18,218 bases of DNA, taken from contig CAYRTD010000077.1 in the NCBI GenBank assembly GCA_964426915.1, positions 1 through 18,218 of the forward strand, in the 5' to 3' direction. The notes beneath the pieces are model-generated. The model did no database searches, was not told where the DNA came from, and was given only the letters and a program-made list of their open reading frames with translations. The stretch comes from CAYRTD01 sp964426915. GTDB taxonomy: Bacteria; Bacteroidota; Bacteroidia; Bacteroidales; GCA-2748055. The position numbers were made by a program, and so were the translations under genes. Positions 1 to 7,858 of the stretch are shown here, piece after piece; the stretch's first letter is position 1; the number at the start of each line of letters is the position of its first letter.

Positions 1-77
1 ATCACCGATCACCGATCACCGATCACCGATCACCGATCACCGATCACCGATCACCGATTACCGATCACCGATCACCG
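1..77. repeat. 7-bp tandem array (ATCACCG)x11
   Basis: Eleven head-to-tail copies of ATCACCG fill the first 77 bases. Ten are perfect; the ninth (57-63) reads ATTACCG. The array reaches the edge of the window, so its true length is unknown. On the minus strand it reads CGGTGAT repeated and begins one base after the ribBA stop codon, so it would be the first transcribed sequence downstream of ribBA. No terminator hairpin lies between the two. Near-perfect copies imply recent slippage or an active copy-number process; assembly collapse at a contig end is also possible. Confidence 0.97.
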
Positions 78-78
78 T

Positions 79-1323
79 TTATCCTTCCTTCTCCTCCTTC
101 CCCTTATAGCTCACTATATTCAAAAAATGCCCCATCTTGTCCCTTTTGGTTTCCATATAGAACTTGTTGTATTTATTTGCGGGTATTTCAAGAGGAACAT
201 TTTTCGTTACTTTTATTCCATAGCCCTCCAGTCCTTTTCTCTTTATGGGATTATTCGTTATGAGCCTGATCTTTCCAAGTCCGAGTGCATGCATCATACT
301 GGCACCAATTCCGTAATCACGTTCATCTTCATTGAACCCAAGTTCAATATTAGCCTGAACCGTATCCAATCCTTTCTCCTGTAATTTATATGCCCTTATT
401 TTATTATAGAGTCCGATTCCCCGCCCCTCCTGGTTGAGGTAAATTATTACTCCTTTCCCTTCTTCATTTATCATCCGCATGGCTTCATGGAGCTGCTCAC
501 CACAATCACAACGATGTGAGCCGAAAATATCACCGGTCACACAGCTTGAATGAACCCTGACAAGCACCGGTTCATCTTTTTCCCACTCTCCTTTGATAAG
601 AGCTACATGTTCAAGCCCGTTGGATTTTTGAATAAATGGAATAAGATGAAAGTGACCGTATTCAGTAGGAAGGTCAACTTCTTCACCCTTTATAATTATA
701 CTTTCCGAACTAAGCCTGTGTGCAATAAGATCCTGTATGCTAATGATTTTCAGATCAAATTTCTCTGCAATTTTTACCAGTTCGGGAAGACGTGCCATTG
801 AACCGTCTTCATTCATGACCTCGACAAGGGTGCCCGAGGGTTTAAAACCCGCAAGACGGGCCAGATCAACCGCTGCTTCCGTATGACCTGCCCTGCGAAG
901 AACACCATTTCTTTTTGCCCTTAAGGGAAAAATATGTCCGGGTCTTCCCAGATCTTCAGGATTCGTATTGTTATCGATAAGTGCCTTAATGGTTTTTGCC
1001 CTGTCGGAAGCAGAAATGCCTGTTGTGCATCCATGACCCAACAGGTCTACCGATACGGTAAAAGCTGTGGTATTTGAGCTGGTGTTCTCGCGAACCATCA
1101 TTTCCAGCTCAAGCTCACGGCACCTTTCTTCAGTAAGAGAAACACATATTAGTCCACGGCCATGTGTGGCCATGAAATTAACCATTTTAGTGGTAATGGC
1201 TTCCGAGGCACAGATAAAGTCTCCTTCATTTTCCCTATCTTCGTCGTCGACAACGACAACTGCTTTACCTTTTTTAATATCTTCTATTGCTTCTTTTATG
1301 TTATTCAATTTGAATTTCTCCAC
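79..1323 (-). CDS. ribBA: Bifunctional RibBA: DHBP synthase / GTP cyclohydrolase II
   Basis: A fused riboflavin-biosynthesis enzyme of 414 residues, normal length for the fusion. The N-terminal RibB half turns ribulose 5-phosphate into 3,4-dihydroxy-2-butanone 4-phosphate; the C-terminal RibA half opens GTP to the pyrimidine precursor. RibB shows the acidic DDEDRENEGD motif at 26-35 and HTEAAVDLARLAG at 147-159. RibA shows the zinc cysteines C261, C272 and C274 (SSCVTGDIFGSHRCDC), NQEGRGIGL near 297-305 and TNNPIKRKGLEGYGI near 356-370. Translation starts at GTG (1321-1323), preceded by AAGGAG at 1333-1338, which lies inside the end of the upstream glycosyltransferase gene; the gap between the two genes is only 4 bases, which suggests translational coupling. 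No FMN riboswitch is visible. Expected to be cytosolic. Confidence 0.97.
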   Translation of the reverse strand: MEKFKLNNIKEAIEDIKKGKAVVVVDDEDRENEGDFICASEAITTKMVNFMATHGRGLICVSLTEERCRELELEMMVRENTSSNTTAFTVSVDLLGHGCTTGISASDRAKTIKALIDNNTNPEDLGRPGHIFPLRAKRNGVLRRAGHTEAAVDLARLAGFKPSGTLVEVMNEDGSMARLPELVKIAEKFDLKIISIQDLIAHRLSSESIIIKGEEVDLPTEYGHFHLIPFIQKSNGLEHVALIKGEWEKDEPVLVRVHSSCVTGDIFGSHRCDCGEQLHEAMRMINEEGKGVIIYLNQEGRGIGLYNKIRAYKLQEKGLDTVQANIELGFNEDERDYGIGASMMHALGLGKIRLITNNPIKRKGLEGYGIKVTKNVPLEIPANKYNKFYMETKRDKMGHFLNIVSYKGKEEKEG

Positions 1324-1327
1324 AGTC

Positions 1328-2491
1328 TTATCTCCTTGTTGGTTGCCAGATATTTGTTTTAAACCCCAGCATGTGTTTAAAAAGCCCTGCCAAAAGGGCT
1401 AAGTTCATTGATAGAAAATGCGTTACGAAACGCAAAAATACAACATGAATATTGAATTTCCTTAAAAAAAAGTCAATAAGCGGGATTATAAATAAAATTA
1501 AAAGTGCAAAGAAGGTAATATTATATATTAATTCTTCACCAAGTAGAAACAGATTTGACACTAGAATAAGCATAATAAGTACTGGTCCAAACCACCGGAT
1601 AACCTTGTGTGAGAAAAATGCAAAAGATAGAGAAGTCCAGGGTGGAAAAAGACAGGAAGAAAAATCAGACAGATTTTGAAAGTTGCCAACTGAAATTCGA
1701 ACCTTCCTTTTGAATTCTACTGAAAGTAAGTTTGGTACATCTTCAAGAGTTATTGCCAGGGGTTCCATGATCACGGTACCCTTCTTCTTCAAAACCTTCA
1801 TTGTTATATAAAAATCGTCCACCGAATAGCCCTTAGGGACAGGTGTGTACGATATTTTTCTTATGGAGTAAACGGCCCCATAAATACCTATTGTCTGCCC
1901 CCAGAGCAACCCTTCATTTTTCTTAATTTCAATTTCCCTGCTCATAAAAGCTTTTTCCTGCCTTGAAATTCCATCTTTTCGGACTTTCTTATTGAGAATA
2001 TTACCTCCAACGATGTCAATTCTGTCATTTTTGAAATGCTTAACCAATTCAAAAATTGTATCAGGGGTAAAGTATACTTTGGCATCTGTAAGAATAATTA
2101 TTTCCGCCCGGGCATTTTTTTCAAGCTGATTTATTACTGAAGGTTTCCCCTGTCTCTTAAGGAAAGGGAAAAAATGGAATCCGGAGTATTTTTCTTCAAA
2201 CGATCTGCAAATCTCATCTGTTTTATCGGTTGACATATCAGATCCGACAAGGACTTCTATTTTTTCCGGCGGATATGAGGAATTGTATATACTTTCTATC
2301 TTTTCTGCAATTACTTGTTCTTCATTATGAAGCGACATGAGGATAGAGACATACGGCAGCTCATCATTTCTGGAGAAAGTGATTTTATTTCCCGCTTTGT
2401 TTTTGGCAAGAATACTGATTATGACGGGGTATAGCAAATAAGAATGTGCCAGCAATATTATTGAAGACCAAAAAATTATGCTGAAAATCAT
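1328..2491 (-). CDS. Membrane-anchored family 2 glycosyltransferase
   Basis: A 387-residue GT2 (GT-A fold) enzyme, probably polymerising or extending a cell-envelope or exported glycan on the inner face of the membrane. An N-terminal membrane segment (about 1-25) precedes the catalytic domain, which has YVSILMSLHNEE (47-58), GSDMSTDKTDE (83-93), the metal-site region ILTDAKVYF (133-141), VDDFYI (224-229) holding the probable general base, and KRKVRIS (261-267) in place of the QxxRW motif. Two or three hydrophobic helices close the protein (about 290-380). The DxD-like site reads DAK rather than DAD, which also varies in cellulose-synthase-like GT2 enzymes. Its ATG overlaps the stop codon of the GT4 gene by 4 bases. 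Acceptor and sugar cannot be told from the sequence. Confidence 0.9.
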   Translation of the reverse strand: MIFSIIFWSSIILLAHSYLLYPVIISILAKNKAGNKITFSRNDELPYVSILMSLHNEEQVIAEKIESIYNSSYPPEKIEVLVGSDMSTDKTDEICRSFEEKYSGFHFFPFLKRQGKPSVINQLEKNARAEIIILTDAKVYFTPDTIFELVKHFKNDRIDIVGGNILNKKVRKDGISRQEKAFMSREIEIKKNEGLLWGQTIGIYGAVYSIRKISYTPVPKGYSVDDFYITMKVLKKKGTVIMEPLAITLEDVPNLLSVEFKRKVRISVGNFQNLSDFSSCLFPPWTSLSFAFFSHKVIRWFGPVLIMLILVSNLFLLGEELIYNITFFALLILFIIPLIDFFLRKFNIHVVFLRFVTHFLSMNLALLAGLFKHMLGFKTNIWQPTRR

Positions 2492-3696
2492 GTCAGGTTC
2501 GATCGGTAAAATTCACTTAATCTCTTTGAGATTGCTAAGTTATTAAAATTTTCCATAACGAAGGTTCGTGAATGTTTGGCAATGCTATCGTATTTTTCTT
2601 TATTACCGGTAAGTTCAGTTATTTTTTCCAACATTTCATCCGGACTGTCTGCGATAATAATATTTTTCCTGTCCGACACAGGGATTCCTTCAGCGGCTAT
2701 CGAAGTTGCAATTATTACTCTTTGCATCATCATTCCTTCCAGAATTTTAATACGGATTCCACTTCCGGTGAAGAGGGGACTCACAAAAATAGCATAGCGG
2801 TTCATGAACTCATATGCATTTTCTACTTCGCCATGATAGATCACCCCGGATTTTTTGTGCACGAGTAATTTATGCTTCATCCAGTCGGGGGCATTTCTTC
2901 CTGCAATATGTAATTTAATTTCGGGTTGTTTCTCATGAAGACGGAGGAAAACACTTTCAATGAACCAGGTTATTCCTTCCTGATTGGGCATCCAGTCTAA
3001 TGCCCCAATATAGAATAAGGTGGGAAATTCCGGTTTTGTTGGGGTAGGGTAACGATAGGAGTTAAGGCCAGTGGGTATTGTAATGCTGGAGATCTCCTTT
3101 AACTGTCTTAGCTGATTTCTGTCGCGTTCCGAAATAGCCACCATAAGATCGGCCTCCGTGAGAATTTTTTTTTCCAGCATTTTAATTCTCGATGATAATA
3201 AGCCAAAGTAAAATCTCTGAAAAGGATTTGAACTGTTAATGGCCTTACGCAGCCATATTTCATTTTCAACATTATGAGCCCGTAGAGAAATTTTTCCTGA
3301 AGAATATTTTTTAATAATTGGAATGTAGTAACCCATGTAAGGACCTTCAAGTTGAATTACATGCGGTTTTAACAAAGCCAGTACTTCAACGAGTTTTTTT
3401 CTGTACCTGACTGTATAAAAGCGGGTGGCATTATAAGGTTCACGTGAGAATAATAAATTAAAAAATGCTCTGAGGGGTCGGATGCTGGTATCAAGATCTA
3501 CGGAATAAAAATGTATCTTTTTTCGCAGTGAACCATTGATCATTTTTACATCGAATGGATGCTTATTTGTATTAAGGCAGAGCATGTGTATTTCATTTCC
3601 GGTATCAGCTAGGCCTTCCGCAAGACTGAGGGTTGCGATGGCTCCGCCGTCTTTAGGAGGAAAAGGCACCTTGGATGAAAGAATGAGTATTTTCAT
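2488..3696 (-). CDS. Family 4 glycosyltransferase (GT-B)
   Basis: A 402-residue GT4-type enzyme with no membrane segment. The N-terminal Rossmann half opens with MKILILSSKVPFPPKDGGAI, the usual acceptor-side glycine-rich start, and carries RAHNVENEIW (139-148), as in the polysaccharide-biosynthesis subgroup. The C-terminal half has the donor-binding stretch GSGIRIKILEG (311-321) and a degenerate EX7E region: E320 is present, followed by MMMQRVIIATSIAAEGIP. It is the first gene of a compact run with the GT2 gene (4-bp ATGA overlap) and ribBA. The pair probably adds sugars to an O-antigen, capsule or exopolysaccharide unit; the substrate is unknown. Confidence 0.88.
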   Translation of the reverse strand: MKILILSSKVPFPPKDGGAIATLSLAEGLADTGNEIHMLCLNTNKHPFDVKMINGSLRKKIHFYSVDLDTSIRPLRAFFNLLFSREPYNATRFYTVRYRKKLVEVLALLKPHVIQLEGPYMGYYIPIIKKYSSGKISLRAHNVENEIWLRKAINSSNPFQRFYFGLLSSRIKMLEKKILTEADLMVAISERDRNQLRQLKEISSITIPTGLNSYRYPTPTKPEFPTLFYIGALDWMPNQEGITWFIESVFLRLHEKQPEIKLHIAGRNAPDWMKHKLLVHKKSGVIYHGEVENAYEFMNRYAIFVSPLFTGSGIRIKILEGMMMQRVIIATSIAAEGIPVSDRKNIIIADSPDEMLEKITELTGNKEKYDSIAKHSRTFVMENFNNLAISKRLSEFYRSNLT

Positions 3697-4047
3697 GTTT
3701 TTTATCTGTAGTAGTCCACTCTAAAAAGCTATTTTACCCCTAAATCCCTTCCGCGTGTCGCTGAAGCTTTCTCCGGTGGCAGAAGCCTTACGCTTGCGCT
3801 GAAGCTACAGCGTAGGCGCATGGCGAAGGCCTCGCGGAAGCGCAAAGGGGACTTTGCCAAGCCGCTTATTATTAGCTACTCCTCCGCCTCAGGTGGACTG
3901 GGGGTATTAAAAGAAAATGCCATAATATTCATTTTTTTAGATGGACTCCTGTAGCACAAAGGTAAGGAAATTTTACAGGAAATAATTATTGGAGCTGGAA
4001 TGATGTGAGTGTATAGATTTGTAATTTTGAAGGTAAATCAAGAAAGT
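3697..4047. other. 351-bp spacer carrying a structured repeat
   Basis: No credible gene is seen here. The spacer separates the LptF/G permease from the glycosyltransferase-ribBA run, so the promoter of the latter should lie here, but no clear TAnnTTTG element was found. The middle (about 3745-3860) is visibly more GC-rich than the rest and holds the palindromic repeat listed separately. Confidence 0.7.
3745..3860. repeat. GC-rich palindromic (REP-like) repeat
   Basis: A cluster of inverted repeats. The stretch 3785-3830 folds as an imperfect palindrome (GCCTTaCGC against GCGaAGGC outside, CGCTG against CAGCG inside), and CTTCCGCG (about 3749-3756) pairs with CGCGGAAG (about 3832-3839). CCGCGTGTCGCTGAAGCTT (3751-3769) recurs near 15.5 kb in both orientations with 1-2 mismatches, which marks it as part of a dispersed family. 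It could act as a terminator for the permease gene or be a non-autonomous mobile repeat. Confidence 0.65.
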
Positions 4048-5523
4048 TTATTTCTTCAGTTTGGCAATTTTCAATTTAACAGCCAGCCGTTTGAAAAAAC
4101 TGAAATAAGTTTCTATGTTCATAATCACCGAATCGGTAGAGGCCTTATATGTGAGAAATACACCAAGGGGTATAATAAGAAATGAGGATATCCACATTCC
4201 GGTAAATGCACTCAAAACGCTTTCTCTTACAAACTTTTCCGTGGTTAATGAAATTATATAATACAACAGGAAAAATGCAACGGAAACCACAACCGGCATG
4301 CCCAGGCCCCCTTTGCGGATTATAGCGCCCAGGGGAGCCCCAATAAAAAAGAAGAAGAGGCAGGCAAGTGAAAGAGTGAATTTACGGTGTTTTTCAATTT
4401 CGTACTTTCGCAAGCGTCTTACTTTGTTATCGACATTTACATGGGTGTTATTGATAAAATTAATGGTTGTCCGGGTAAGGTTCAATGCCTGATTAAGAAT
4501 TCTCTCCTTTTCCTCTTTGCTCATTTCCATCAGAGCAGAATCTAGATGAAATGTTTTTACTTCCCCGGCAGGCTGAGGTAAAGAATCGTTTATGTTTTTG
4601 TTTTTCTTAAGGTAATCTTTTTGCTTATAATAACTTGACCTCTCCAGTGTTTTGTCAAGCGACCTCTGTCCTTTTCTTATTTCATTTTCAATGGAATCCT
4701 CGAAATATGTTAATTGCTTCAGATTCATCATCTGATAGGAGCTTTTAAAGAGGTTCTCATCAGTTCTTTCGAGACCGAAATCTGTAAGCTCAATGATCAT
4801 TTCCTGCATTTCAAATTTATCCCTGCGATGAGGATAGGTTTTTTCCTTTGCTTTCTGTCGTTTTTTTTGCATTTCGGTGTAAGTATGACCATTATAAAGC
4901 GTAAGGACAAGGAATCTTTCGTCACTGGTCATACGCATGTAGCCTGAATCGGCTAAGGTAACTGTCACGTTTCCCATCCGGTCGGTATGGTCGTATATGC
5001 GGATTTTTTTCAGCAGGTTGGTTTTAATATCCCGGTCCTCAATTCGTATGCTATATCCTTCCAGGGTATTGTCGAATACCCCCACCTTAATTTGCAATTC
5101 TGGATTTTGCCGCTGAATATCATATAAGAGTGACCTGAATTTCAGGTTTGTGTAGGGAAGCACATTATTATTAAAGAGAAAGGCTGATATTGTGATAATT
5201 ACGGTAAGCAGCATTACCGGTGCCATGATCTTTTGAAGGGGAATACCTGCCGATTTCAGGGCAAGAAGCTCGTTATATTCTGCAAGGTTGCCGAATGTCA
5301 TAATAGATGCCAGCAAAACAGCAAGTGGTAACGCCATTGGCACAAGACTGGCCGAAGTATACATCAGCAATTCGGCAATCACATGAGTTTCCAGACCCTT
5401 ACCGACCATATCGTCTATATACTTCCAGAGAAATTGCATCAGAAGTACAAAAACCACAATAAAAAAGGTCATGAAGAAAGGTCCCAGAAATGACTTAAGC
5501 GTTAGTTTATATAGTTTTTTCAC
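4048..5523 (-). CDS. LptF/LptG (YjgP/YjgQ) family permease
   Basis: A 491-residue inner-membrane protein of the LptF/LptG family, the permease subunits of the LptB2FG exporter that pulls lipopolysaccharide from the inner membrane into the Lpt bridge. Three membrane helices at the start (about 12-35, 50-80, 98-118) and three near the end (about 385-405, 412-430, 443-465) flank a periplasmic jellyroll domain. The start MKKLYKLTLKSFLGPFF and LALKSAGIPLQKI (about 88-100) are typical. It is about 130 residues longer than the proteobacterial proteins because of a charged, coiled-coil-like insert (about 215-370), as seen in other Bacteroidota. Translation begins at GTG (5521-5523) with AGGAG at 5533-5537. 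It lies 56 bases after the START-like gene, probably in one operon. Confidence 0.92.
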   Translation of the reverse strand: MKKLYKLTLKSFLGPFFMTFFIVVFVLLMQFLWKYIDDMVGKGLETHVIAELLMYTSASLVPMALPLAVLLASIMTFGNLAEYNELLALKSAGIPLQKIMAPVMLLTVIITISAFLFNNNVLPYTNLKFRSLLYDIQRQNPELQIKVGVFDNTLEGYSIRIEDRDIKTNLLKKIRIYDHTDRMGNVTVTLADSGYMRMTSDERFLVLTLYNGHTYTEMQKKRQKAKEKTYPHRRDKFEMQEMIIELTDFGLERTDENLFKSSYQMMNLKQLTYFEDSIENEIRKGQRSLDKTLERSSYYKQKDYLKKNKNINDSLPQPAGEVKTFHLDSALMEMSKEEKERILNQALNLTRTTINFINNTHVNVDNKVRRLRKYEIEKHRKFTLSLACLFFFFIGAPLGAIIRKGGLGMPVVVSVAFFLLYYIISLTTEKFVRESVLSAFTGMWISSFLIIPLGVFLTYKASTDSVIMNIETYFSFFKRLAVKLKIAKLKK

Positions 5524-5579
5524 AACAATGATCTCCTACCCCAAAAACGCTTACAAAGCTAAGATATTTTATGAAAGCT

Positions 5580-5957
5580 CTATAATCCGATAGCATGTTT
5601 CAGTTCGGCGATCTGGGAATTCCATAAGTCAATTGCATCTTCTTTCTCATCCTCATCGGCGAAGTCTGTAACGATAAGAGCCAGATCACCAGTAAGCTCA
5701 TCTTTTGCGAGCCGGAATTCAAAAAAATCTTCTTCATTTTCATCCAGCCATCGGAAACGAATGCATTTCTGATCTTTGCGATGTAAAATTTCCGCCTGTT
5801 GTTCAGTATTATCCCAGACAAAAGTGAGGATTTTTCCTTTAAGATTGACATCATCAGCGAACCATTCCGCCAATCCTGCTGGAGTGCTTAGTCTGTTGAA
5901 TAATACCTTTGGAGAAGTATTTACGCTGTATTCAAGCTCAAATTTACGATTATCCAT
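5580..5957 (-). CDS. START-like (SRPBCC) domain protein
   Basis: A 125-residue soluble protein of the START/AHSA1-like fold, a helix-grip domain that often binds hydrophobic ligands. The sequence opens with the family-type strand and helix KFELEYSVNTSPKVLFNRLS, followed by LAEWFADDV, and ends in a long helix (LWNSQIAELKHAIG). Small proteins of this type are, from memory, found next to the LptF/G permease and ribBA in other Bacteroidota, and the same neighbourhood appears here. No ligand is known, and a role in lipid or envelope handling is inference only. It is the first gene of the apparent two-gene unit with the permease. Confidence 0.8.
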   Translation of the reverse strand: MDNRKFELEYSVNTSPKVLFNRLSTPAGLAEWFADDVNLKGKILTFVWDNTEQQAEILHRKDQKCIRFRWLDENEEDFFEFRLAKDELTGDLALIVTDFADEDEKEDAIDLWNSQIAELKHAIGL

Positions 5958-6258
5958 TTTTTTACTATTAGCTGAGTCCTATTGCAATATAGGAATTTTT
6001 TTTTTAGAAAAGTGATAAAAATTGTAAAAGTGACGATTGGAACATGGGGTGTAGGGATATTCAAATGTACTTATAAAATTATGGAAAGTGAGTATGTCCA
6101 AATGTGGAGATGATGAATTATAGGCTTTGGAATATTTGAGGAATGAACTTAATTATAGGTAAATGTGGATTTTCGATGTAAAGAATGAGGAAAACCTGAG
6201 CGTATTTAGTGAAATTCTGGCATGATTTTTTACCCTTCTACCTACAAAATAGAAAGAT
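5958..6258. other. Divergent intergenic region
   Basis: About 300 bases between the START-like gene (minus) and the lipoprotein gene (plus). No ORF or long repeat is apparent. An imperfect palindrome centred on ATTGCAAT with CCTAT/ATAGG arms lies at about 5978-5993, within 40 bases of the START-like start codon, and could be an operator or part of its promoter. Nothing else is supported. Confidence 0.5.
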
Positions 6259-6654
6259 ATGAAATCACTAAATTTTATAAAACGGATACAATTTGTATTG
6301 TTTGTTATCATTCTTGCCGGACTGATATCCTGTAATCAGTCCAATAGTGCATCAATAGACCTCATGCAGGATGAAAGTCAGAAGGAAGCAGCATTTGAAC
6401 AGATACTGAATAATCCTGATCTGTTGGATGAATTTATGGACAGGATGATGCAAAATACAGATGCTATGCACTTAATGATTCGGGACCAGCAGTTTATGGA
6501 CCATATGTTCTCAGATGAACATCTGGACTACATGCATGAACACAATGAACATTTCATGAATGAAACCATGAATGATGTAATGAGAAGATATGGTGATGAT
6601 TCACTTATGAGAAGTCCTCATGACATGATGCAAGGGGAAACTCCAATGAATTAA
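6259..6654 (+). CDS. Small Met/His/Asp-rich lipoprotein
   Basis: A 131-residue predicted lipoprotein of unknown function. A charged start and a hydrophobic segment (11-24) lead to the lipobox LISC with C25 as the lipidation site. The mature part is helical and very rich in Met, His, Asp and Glu (MDRMMQNTDAMHLMI, DHMFSDEHLDYMHEHNEHFM, MNDVMRRYGDD, DMMQGETPMN). Spaced Met and His residues of this sort are typical of periplasmic copper or silver handling proteins, so metal binding is a reasonable inference but not shown. The decayed CPMC-containing gene just downstream fits the same theme. No export pump or CusS/CusR-type regulator is in the window. Confidence 0.75.
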   Translation: MKSLNFIKRIQFVLFVIILAGLISCNQSNSASIDLMQDESQKEAAFEQILNNPDLLDEFMDRMMQNTDAMHLMIRDQQFMDHMFSDEHLDYMHEHNEHFMNETMNDVMRRYGDDSLMRSPHDMMQGETPMN

Positions 6655-6707
6655 TTCTGACTCACTATCTGTCGAGATCAATTATTAAACCACCAAAAGT
6701 TATTATT

Positions 6708-7006
6708 ATAAAAAAATTTACATTAATAACTTTGGCAATATTTTTTACATGCGGTTTTGCAATAAACGCACAACACCAGTAAAAAGGAAAAACCGGTCGT
6801 GAAAATAAATAACAAATGATGCAAAAGATGTCAGAACTTCAGGTCCGAAAATGTATAGTAACATGATGAGAATAATGAAAGATATGAATTGTCCGATGTG
6901 TGGAAAAATGATGGGGCAGAGGATGCCGGATGCCTCTGATGAAATACAGTATCTTGCACTCTATCGGAGGCATTGGGTATTAGTCCGGTTTTCTCATAAA
7001 GCATAA
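6708..7006 (+). pseudogene. Decayed small secreted Met/Cys-rich protein
   Basis: The remains of a short exported protein, broken in more than one way. At 6708-6782 a typical signal peptide is readable (KKFTLITLAIFFTCGFAINA followed by QHQ and a stop), but its first codon is ATA where ATG would be expected. In other frames the text continues: MMQKMSELQ near 6817-6843, then an open stretch at 6851-7006 (MYSNMMRIMKDMNCPMCGKM and on), which holds a CPMC pair and many methionines. The pieces together look like a small periplasmic metal-binding protein. The last piece could still be translated as a 51-residue peptide from ATG 6851. It lies 53 bases after the Met-rich lipoprotein gene and was probably its partner. 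Confidence 0.6.
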
Positions 7007-7255
7007 AAAGATTTCTTGTCATTACACGGCTATAAAATACCATAAAAATTCAAAAAAAATACAATTATTTCACTATAAATGAAATCTGAACAACTTTTTC
7101 GCTAATTATCTGTTATTAAATTATAAATCCATTTACCTTAGGGTTAATATTTAAATTAAGACTATATGACATCTTTAAAAGTCTTCAAGGTTGAAAAAAA
7201 TTTTGTCCGGTTTTAATTAGCGTTTTCCTTAAAATTAATATGTTAAGATATTATC

Positions 7256-7414
7256 ATGAACAAAAAAAATTCAACTAATCACAGCTCACCTGACATCAAA
7301 AAATTGCAGGAAGTTGTTATTGATTTCAGAACAAAAATATATATTGCTTTAGGTGCTGACCCTGAAGAAGCTAAAAAGCGTTATTTATTGCGTCAGGAAG
7401 GCAAATCTTTTTAA
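7256..7414 (+). CDS. Orphan 52-residue hypothetical protein
   Basis: A short ORF starting MNKKNSTNHSSPDIKKLQEV and ending RYLLRQEGKSF. It is predicted to be helical, charged and soluble, with no signal peptide or membrane segment. The composition looks like a real protein (PDIKKLQEVVIDFRTKIYIA, then DPEEAKKRYL), but I do not recognise the family. An AT-rich, ORF-free stretch of about 250 bases lies upstream and pseudogene debris downstream, so it may be a surviving small gene or the remnant of a larger one. No function can be offered. Confidence 0.5.
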   Translation: MNKKNSTNHSSPDIKKLQEVVIDFRTKIYIALGADPEEAKKRYLLRQEGKSF

Positions 7415-7469
7415 CATAAAGGCAGACCTGCTTTAATGACTCTGTTGATCCCGTAATATCCTTTTTAAT

Positions 7470-7619
7470 CTTTTGAGAATTGCCTTAGGTGGTAAAGTTC
7501 TGACAACGAAAGATATCCTGACAGGAAGTAAGGAGTTTTTTTCGCCATCAAATTCTTTTTATAATGGTACTGTATCTGTGCCTGGATTCTTTTCAGTGAA
7601 TAACCTCAAAAGATTATGA
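7470..7619 (+). pseudogene. Fragment of a paralogue of the esterase-GyrI-like gene
   Basis: A 93-base stretch (7488-7580) aligns without gaps to 12519-12611, inside the large hydrolase gene downstream; by hand count 76 of 93 bases match and the reading frame is kept. It encodes GKVLTTKDILTG and SPSNSFYNGTVSV, against GKILAKKDILTG and SPVNIFYNGPVSV in the intact gene. Weak similarity may extend upstream to 7470. The frame closes at TGA 7617-7619, and nothing of the hydrolase or the C-terminal domain follows. This is the relic of a second copy of that gene, either deleted or overwritten by what now lies between. Confidence 0.8.
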
Positions 7620-7858
7620 AAGGTTAAGCGGGTCAAGTGTTGCGTTTATACAGCTTTCAATGATTCAAGTGATACTGAACAAATTTTAAATCTAAAATCA
7701 AAACAGTTTCTGAGTGGCCTTTTCATCTTTTCTTTGTATTTTTCATTTCTGAGAGTGATGTTTTTTGCCGAAGATTTATTTTGTAAAGGCTTGAATGTAA
7801 GCAATTAACATTACTTTTTGTAGTTTTATGTTTATTTTTTTAAGGAATAAATTAAACC
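7620..7858. other. AT-rich spacer before the lyase gene
   Basis: No ORF of note. It may hold further unrecognisable remains of the fragment just upstream. The last 70 bases contain the promoter candidate listed separately. Confidence 0.4.
7791..7820 (+). promoter_or_regulatory. Candidate Bacteroidota-type promoter for the lyase gene
   Basis: TTG at 7791-7793 and TACTTTTTG at 7812-7820 are separated by 18 bases. This approximates the Bacteroidota -33 TTG / -7 TAnnTTTG arrangement, about 40 bases before the ATG at 7859. The -7 match is imperfect. Confidence 0.35.

Noticed and set aside
1..77. CRISPR-like array at the left end (and likewise at the right end)
   Set aside because: Units are 7-8 bases and directly adjacent, with no spacers and no cas genes; these are simple tandem repeats.
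1324..1345. FMN riboswitch before ribBA
   Set aside because: ribBA follows the glycosyltransferase gene by 4 bases, so there is no room for the aptamer and no matching sequence.
6831..7043. 70-codon minus-strand ORF
   Set aside because: It runs antisense over the decayed CPMC gene, and its sequence shows no domain or signal peptide.
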